From NCBI GenBank assembly GCA_021775715.1, contig JAJFHI010000013.1:1-9426 (forward strand): a stretch of DNA of 9,426 bases, written 5' to 3'. Source of the DNA: Hyphomicrobiaceae bacterium (GTDB lineage Bacteria; Pseudomonadota; Alphaproteobacteria; Rhizobiales; Hyphomicrobiaceae). Under the pieces are notes generated by a model. The model saw only the letters and a list, made by a program, of their open reading frames with translations, was not told the DNA's origin and did not search any database. Shown here in pieces: positions 5,712 through 9,426 of this stretch; position 1 is the stretch's first letter; each line of letters starts with the position of its first letter. Made by a program: the position numbers and the translations under genes.

Positions 5712-6926
5712 ATGCTTGTCCAGCCACACTTATTTATTCCCGGACCAACGAACGTTCCCGAGCCGGTCCGCTCGGCAATGGACATTCCCATGGAGGACAT
5801 GCGCTCGCCGGAGTTTCCGAAATTCACGCTGCCGTTGTTTGAAGACATTAAAAAGATTTTCAAACTGAAGAAGGGCCGTGTGTTTCTTTATCCCTCGTCA
5901 GGCACAGGTGCGTGGGAATCCGCAATCACCAACACGCTGAATGTCGGTGACAAGGTTTTGATGAGCCGGTTTGGGCAGTTCTCGCTGTTGTGGGTACAGA
6001 TGGCGGAGCGCCTGGGCCTCAAAGTCGAACTTTGTGACGAAGAGTGGGGCGACGGTATTCCGGTCGAAAAGTACGCTGACATTCTTGCAAAAGACACCGC
6101 CCACGAGATCAAAGCAGTGTTTTGCACGCACAACGAAACAGCAACAGGTGTGACCAGTGACGTTGCCGGTGTACGCAAAGCGCTTGATGCAGCTGGGCAC
6201 CCAGCATTACTGTATGTCGATGGCGTCAGCGCGGTCGGCTCGATCGACTTCCGTATGGATGAGTGGAAAGTCGACTGCTGTGTTTCTGGATCGCAAAAGG
6301 GTCTGATGTTGCCAACTGGCGTCGGTATTTTGGCCGTCAGCGATAAAGCTCTTGCGGCAAACAAAACGTCAAAAATGCAAAAGGCGTACTTCACTTTCGA
6401 AGATATGATCGCAACCAACGATCAGGGGTATTTCCCATATACGCCACCAACACAGATCTATCGCGGCATGCGCGTCTCGATTGATATGCTGTTGGAGGAA
6501 GGCCTGGAAAACGTCTTCGCGCGCCATAATCGCTTAGCTACAGGCGTGCGCAAAGCGGTCGATGCGTGGGGTCTTCGTCTTTGTGCAAATCACGAGAAAT
6601 GGAATTCCGATACCGTAAGCGCAATCGTTGTGCCTGATGGTGTCGATGCTGTCGAAGTTATCAAGACGGCATACTACCGCTACAACGTTTCCCTCGGTAC
6701 CGGTCTCAACAAGGTCGCGGGCAAGGTCTTTCGTATCGGCCACATTGGTGCGGTTGATGAGGTCATGCTGGGCGGCGCTTTGTTTGGTGTTGAGATGGCG
6801 TTGCGTGACTGCGGCCACAAATTCGAACTGGGTTCGGGAACGGGTGCTGCCGCGCAACACTATAGCGATACGGCAACGAGATCAGCATCAAGTCGTGCTG
6901 GCGTAACGGCTCGCAAAGCTGCTTAA
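5712..6926 (+). CDS. sgaA: Serine-glyoxylate aminotransferase (serine cycle)
   Basis: The product has 404 residues, the usual size for this class V PLP aminotransferase. It transfers the amino group of L-serine to glyoxylate, giving hydroxypyruvate and glycine, the branch-point step of the serine cycle in the cytosol. Marks are F-I-P-G-P-T-N-V-P near the N-terminus, S-S-G-T-G-A-W-E in the cofactor phosphate-binding loop (about 63-70), T-H-N-E-T-A-T-G-V, Y-V-D-G-V-S-A-V-G with the Asp that contacts the pyridine nitrogen, and S-G-S-Q-K-G-L-M-L-P with Lys196 as the Schiff-base lysine. The C-terminus ends in a low-complexity Ala/Ser/Thr-rich tail of about 30 residues. The ATG is chosen because GGAGGA (5696-5701) lies ten bases upstream; an in-frame TTG at 5694 would place that site inside the protein. 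It is the first gene of the sga-mcl-mtkA-mtkB run. An alanine-glyoxylate aminotransferase is possible from family alone, but the neighbours argue for serine. Confidence 0.94.
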   Translation: MLVQPHLFIPGPTNVPEPVRSAMDIPMEDMRSPEFPKFTLPLFEDIKKIFKLKKGRVFLYPSSGTGAWESAITNTLNVGDKVLMSRFGQFSLLWVQMAERLGLKVELCDEEWGDGIPVEKYADILAKDTAHEIKAVFCTHNETATGVTSDVAGVRKALDAAGHPALLYVDGVSAVGSIDFRMDEWKVDCCVSGSQKGLMLPTGVGILAVSDKALAANKTSKMQKAYFTFEDMIATNDQGYFPYTPPTQIYRGMRVSIDMLLEEGLENVFARHNRLATGVRKAVDAWGLRLCANHEKWNSDTVSAIVVPDGVDAVEVIKTAYYRYNVSLGTGLNKVAGKVFRIGHIGAVDEVMLGGALFGVEMALRDCGHKFELGSGTGAAAQHYSDTATRSASSRAGVTARKAA

Positions 6927-6932
6927 CACCTG

Positions 6933-6961
6933 GTCAGCGCGGTGCCACCTGCCGTGCTGAC
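6933..6961 (+). other. Strong hairpin between sgaA and mcl
   Basis: GTCAGCGCGG (6933-6942) pairs with CCGTGCTGAC (6952-6961) over ten base pairs, one of them G-T, around a 9-base loop. TTTAAC follows, which is too short a T-run for an efficient intrinsic terminator. It starts seven bases after the sgaA stop and ends 30 bases before mcl. It could protect the sgaA transcript from 3' decay or partly terminate, so that sgaA is expressed more than mcl and mtkAB. Confidence 0.5.
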
Positions 6962-6991
6962 TTTAACATTCGGGGTAAGGAAAAAAACAAC

Positions 6992-7939
6992 ATGAGCTAC
7001 ACGCTTCACAGCCTCAAAAAGGCCCGCTTGCAACGCAGCGAACTTGCGGTGCCGGGCTCTAACCCAACGATGATTGACAGGGCGGCATCAAGTGCTGCGG
7101 ACTATGTCTTCCTGGACCTTGAGGACGCAGTAGCACCGCCGGACAAAGAGCAAGCGCGTAAGAATGTTATTCAAGCGCTGAATGACATTGATTGGCGCGC
7201 CAAAGGTAAGACGGTGAGCGTTCGTATCAATGGTCTCGACACGCACTACATGTATCGCGACGTCGTAGATGTGATGGAGCAAGCCGGTAGCAGACTGGAC
7301 ACAATTCTTGTTCCAAAAGTCGGCGTCTCTGCAGACCTTTATACTGTCGAAGCATTGTGCAGTCAGATTGAGACGGCGATGGGTTATAAAACGCCTGTTG
7401 GTCTGGAAGCTTTGATCGAAACCGCACTTGGAATGGCAAACGTCAACGAAATTGCTGCCACGCCGGGTCGCTTGGAGGCTTTGCATTTCGGTGTTGCCGA
7501 CTATGCCGCCAGTCTTCGCGCACGCACGGTTGTCATCGGCGGTCTCAATCCTGACTATCCCGGCGATCAGTGGCACGCGTCATTGACCCCGATGCTTGTT
7601 GCCTGCCGTGCATACGGTTTGCGCGCCATTGATGGACCGTTCGGCGATTTCAGCAGCCCTGAAGATTACAAAGCCGCCGGTCGTCGCGGAGCGGCACTTG
7701 GCTTCGAAGGAAAATGGGCCATCCATCCATCGCAGATCGAGTTGGCGAATGAAATATTCTCACCACCGCCAGCAGAAGTTGATCGAGCCAAAAAAGTTAT
7801 CGCGGCGCTGAAAGAAGCAGCAGCGGCCGGCAAAGGCGCTGCATCACTTGACGGCAAGATGATTGACGCTGCGTCTGAACGAATGGCTCGCAACGTTCTT
7901 GTTGTGAATGATCTGATCCAGTCAGCACACGCGAACTAG
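6992..7939 (+). CDS. mcl: L-malyl-CoA lyase (HpcH/HpaI aldolase family)
   Basis: The product has 315 residues, typical for Mcl (also called MclA or Mcl1). It cleaves L-malyl-CoA to acetyl-CoA and glyoxylate; relatives also act on beta-methylmalyl-CoA in the ethylmalonyl-CoA pathway. The CitE-like TIM barrel shows R-S-E-L-A-V-P-G (15-22), D-L-E-D-A-V (42-47), V-R-I-N (77-80), the metal-binding Glu143 in A-L-I-E-T and Asp170 in F-G-V-A-D-Y-A-A-S-L, then K-W-A-I-H-P-S-Q-I. The C-terminal segment rich in Ala and Lys with A-S-E-R-M-A-R-N matches the lid region that completes the neighbouring subunit's active site in this family. AAGGA (6976-6980) lies upstream of the ATG. The gene sits 65 bases after sgaA and 167 before mtkA, on the same strand, as expected for serine-cycle genes working on the same intermediates. 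Confidence 0.94.
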   Translation: MSYTLHSLKKARLQRSELAVPGSNPTMIDRAASSAADYVFLDLEDAVAPPDKEQARKNVIQALNDIDWRAKGKTVSVRINGLDTHYMYRDVVDVMEQAGSRLDTILVPKVGVSADLYTVEALCSQIETAMGYKTPVGLEALIETALGMANVNEIAATPGRLEALHFGVADYAASLRARTVVIGGLNPDYPGDQWHASLTPMLVACRAYGLRAIDGPFGDFSSPEDYKAAGRRGAALGFEGKWAIHPSQIELANEIFSPPPAEVDRAKKVIAALKEAAAAGKGAASLDGKMIDAASERMARNVLVVNDLIQSAHAN

Positions 7940-8106
7940 ACGAAGTCGGCTTCGTGGCGCGAGAAGGTACAACGCCGGGAGCATCGCCAGTGAGATTGCC
8001 AATCGCTGGTTGAATACCGGGTGTGATCGTTCGAGCGCCAATTCGTGAGAGCGTGAATCACTCCCGCAAAAAAAACGGCGCGCACCAACGTGTGCAGGAG
8101 GATCCA
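7940..8106 (+). other. Unusually long mcl-mtkA spacer with hairpin
   Basis: This 167-base gap in an otherwise tight cluster has no supported gene. Directly after the mcl stop, ACGAAG-TCGG-CTTCGT (7940-7955) makes a perfect 6-bp stem with a tetraloop and no T-run after it. Further on, CCAG..GATTG and CAATC..CTGG (about 7989-8010) form an imperfect second stem. AGGAGG (8096-8101) is the mtkA Shine-Dalgarno sequence. The gap might hold a secondary promoter or a processing site. Confidence 0.35.
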
Positions 8107-9288
8107 ATGGATATCCACGAATATCAAGCCAAGGAGTTGCTTACAAAATTCGGCGTGTCGGTTCCCCGTGGTGGTCTAGCTTATAGCCCGGAACAGGCGA
8201 CCTATCGCGCGAATGAAATTGGTGGGTCGCGGTGGGTTGTGAAAGCCCAAATCCATTCCGGCGCACGCGGCAAGGCAGGTGGAATTAAGGTCTGTAGTGC
8301 CGACAAGGAGATTTGGGACGCCGCCGATGGCCTACTTGGGCGCCGTCTTGTCACCAGCCAGACTGGACCCCGCGGCAAGCTTGTCTCGCGCCTGTATATT
8401 GAGGAGGCCCTGGATATTGAACGGGAGCTCTACCTCAGTTTCGTGATGGATCGAGCCCAGGAACGAATTGTTGTCATCGCTTCTGCCGCAGGCGGTATGG
8501 ACATCGAAGAGATCGCCGAAAATGAACCCGACTCAATATTGCGCGTTGTCGTTGACCCCGCCGTTGGGATGCAGGCTTTCCAAGCCCGCGAAGTGTCATT
8601 CGGTTTGGGAATTGAGCCTCGGGTGTCGGGACAATTTGAGCGGACTATTCTGGGATCGTATCGAGCATTTCGAGACCTTGACGCGACGATGTGTGAAATC
8701 AACCCGTTGGTTGTTACCAAGTCAGGCGGTGTATTCGCTCTCGATGCCAAGATGTCGTTTGACGAAAATGCGATGTTTCGCCGTCCGCAAATCGCCGAGC
8801 TTCGTGACAAAAGCCAGGAAGATCCGCGAGAAACCTATGCCTCTGACCGGGGCTTGTCGTACGTCGGTCTGGATGGCGATATAGGCTGCATCGTCAACGG
8901 GGCAGGCTTGGCTATGGCGACGCTCGATATGATCAAGCTGGCAGGCGGTGAGCCGGCCAACTTCCTCGACATTGGCGGGGGCGCGTCGCCTGAACGTGTG
9001 GCGAAATCGTTTCGTGCGGTGTTGAAGGACACGAATGTGAAGGTCCTGCTGGTCAATGTTTTTGCCGGCATCAACCGGTGTGATTGGGTTGCTAAGGGTG
9101 TCGTTGATGCCGTTAAGGATTTCGACCTCAAGCTTCCCGTCGTTGTGCGATTGTCCGGCACAAATGTCGAAGAGGGCCGCCGGATAATTGATGAGAGCGG
9201 TCTCGATCTCATTTCTGCCGAGACACTTGGTGAAGCTGCGAAGGCCGCCGTTGCCGCGGCCCAGCAAGCCGAAACCGTCGCGGTTTAA
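8107..9288 (+). CDS. mtkA: Malate-CoA ligase (malate thiokinase) beta subunit
   Basis: The product has 393 residues, the length of SucC/MtkA proteins. With MtkB it joins malate and CoA at the cost of ATP to give malyl-CoA, the substrate of the Mcl encoded just upstream. It starts with the ATP-grasp fold (M-D-I-H-E-Y-Q-A-K-E-L-L), has Lys46 and the glycine-rich G-A-R-G-K-A-G-G (52-59) for ATP, and E-I-N-P-L-V and L-D-A-K-M-S-F-D-E-N-A for metal binding. Its C-terminal CoA-ligase domain shows F-L-D-I-G-G-G-A-S, N-V-F-A-G-I-N-R-C-D-W-V-A and R-L-S-G-T-N-V-E-E-G. The I-N-R-C-D-W form, where succinyl-CoA synthetase normally has I-V-R-C-D-L, and the neighbours favour malate over succinate. AGGAGG six bases before the ATG decides the start; an in-frame GTG at 8023 would add 28 residues. 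mtkB follows after 19 bases. Confidence 0.92.
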   Translation: MDIHEYQAKELLTKFGVSVPRGGLAYSPEQATYRANEIGGSRWVVKAQIHSGARGKAGGIKVCSADKEIWDAADGLLGRRLVTSQTGPRGKLVSRLYIEEALDIERELYLSFVMDRAQERIVVIASAAGGMDIEEIAENEPDSILRVVVDPAVGMQAFQAREVSFGLGIEPRVSGQFERTILGSYRAFRDLDATMCEINPLVVTKSGGVFALDAKMSFDENAMFRRPQIAELRDKSQEDPRETYASDRGLSYVGLDGDIGCIVNGAGLAMATLDMIKLAGGEPANFLDIGGGASPERVAKSFRAVLKDTNVKVLLVNVFAGINRCDWVAKGVVDAVKDFDLKLPVVVRLSGTNVEEGRRIIDESGLDLISAETLGEAAKAAVAAAQQAETVAV

Positions 9289-9307
9289 TCCTGGGAGAGG
9301 AAACCAA

Positions 9308-9426
9308 ATGGCTATTTTTATCGACGAAAACACGCCGGTTCTTATCCAGGGCTTTACGGGTCGCATTGGAACTTTCCATGCCCAGGAAATGATTGACTAC
9401 GGCACCAACGTCGTGGGCGGTGTAAC
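9308..9426 (+). CDS. mtkB: Malate-CoA ligase alpha subunit, 5' part
   Basis: Only the first 39 codons are in the window; the gene runs off the right edge. The visible part starts M-A-I-F-I-D-E-N-T-P and continues into V-L-I-Q-G-F-T-G-R-I-G-T-F-H-A, the N-terminal CoA-binding Rossmann motif of the SucD/MtkB family, ending in G-T-N-V-V-G-G-V. GGGAGAGG (9293-9300) is its ribosome binding site, and it begins 19 bases after mtkA, so the two are surely one transcript. The phosphohistidine region that carries the phosphoryl group lies beyond the edge. SucD for succinate is the alternative; the neighbours make MtkB much more likely. Confidence 0.9.
   Translation, partial: MAIFIDENTPVLIQGFTGRIGTFHAQEMIDYGTNVVGGV

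Noticed and set aside
8107..9288. Succinyl-CoA synthetase beta subunit (sucC) instead of mtkA
   Set aside because: The fold is shared, but the I-N-R-C-D-W motif and the adjacent mcl and sgaA genes point to malate-CoA ligase.
8722..9366. Minus-strand open frame opposite mtkA/mtkB
   Set aside because: It spans the mtkA-mtkB junction, where the plus strand has two well-recognised genes with good ribosome binding sites.

Overview
The window most likely comes from an alphaproteobacterium of moderate GC content, probably a methylotroph or facultative methylotroph of the Hyphomicrobiales type. The main reason is the right-hand third. It encodes, in order and on one strand, serine-glyoxylate aminotransferase (sgaA), L-malyl-CoA lyase (mcl) and malate-CoA ligase (mtkA and the start of mtkB). 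Together these are diagnostic of the serine cycle for formaldehyde/C1 assimilation. The taxonomic assignment is inference from gene content and protein style; no rRNA or other phylogenetic marker is present.

Layout. Positions 1-135 hold no gene I can support. 136-1164 (+) encodes an exported six-bladed Kelch beta-propeller. 1371-2531 (+) encodes an N-acylglucosamine 2-epimerase (AGE) family sugar isomerase, probably started at a TTG codon. 2605-3162 (+) encodes an RmlC/RfbC dTDP-4-dehydrorhamnose 3,5-epimerase. These two sugar genes may form a short cell-surface carbohydrate unit. Converging on them from the minus strand are a Sfp-type 4'-phosphopantetheinyl transferase (3185-3892) and, upstream of it, a small cysteine-containing and probably exported protein (3958-4221). 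A divergent non-coding region of about 430 bp (4222-4647) separates this pair from a LuxR/NarL-type regulator (4648-5343, +). The receiver domain of that regulator lacks the phosphoacceptor aspartate. A second non-coding region of about 370 bp (5344-5711), with a nested set of inverted repeats, precedes the serine-cycle genes.

How the genes work together. SgaA moves the amino group of serine to glyoxylate, giving hydroxypyruvate and regenerating glycine. MtkAB activates malate to malyl-CoA with ATP and CoA. Mcl cleaves malyl-CoA to acetyl-CoA and glyoxylate, which returns to SgaA. The cluster therefore carries the glyoxylate-regenerating half of the cycle. The genes hpr, mtdA, fch, glyA and ppc are not in the window, although some could lie beyond its right edge. 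The adjacent pseudo-receiver LuxR protein and the structured leader are the best candidates for cluster-specific control, but this link rests on position only.

The least ordinary features are the degenerate receiver of the LuxR protein, the nested inverted repeats at 5480-5564 upstream of sgaA, a 10-bp hairpin between sgaA and mcl, and the small Cys-containing protein. I saw no tRNA, rRNA, CRISPR array, insertion sequence or clear rho-independent terminator with a T-tract.
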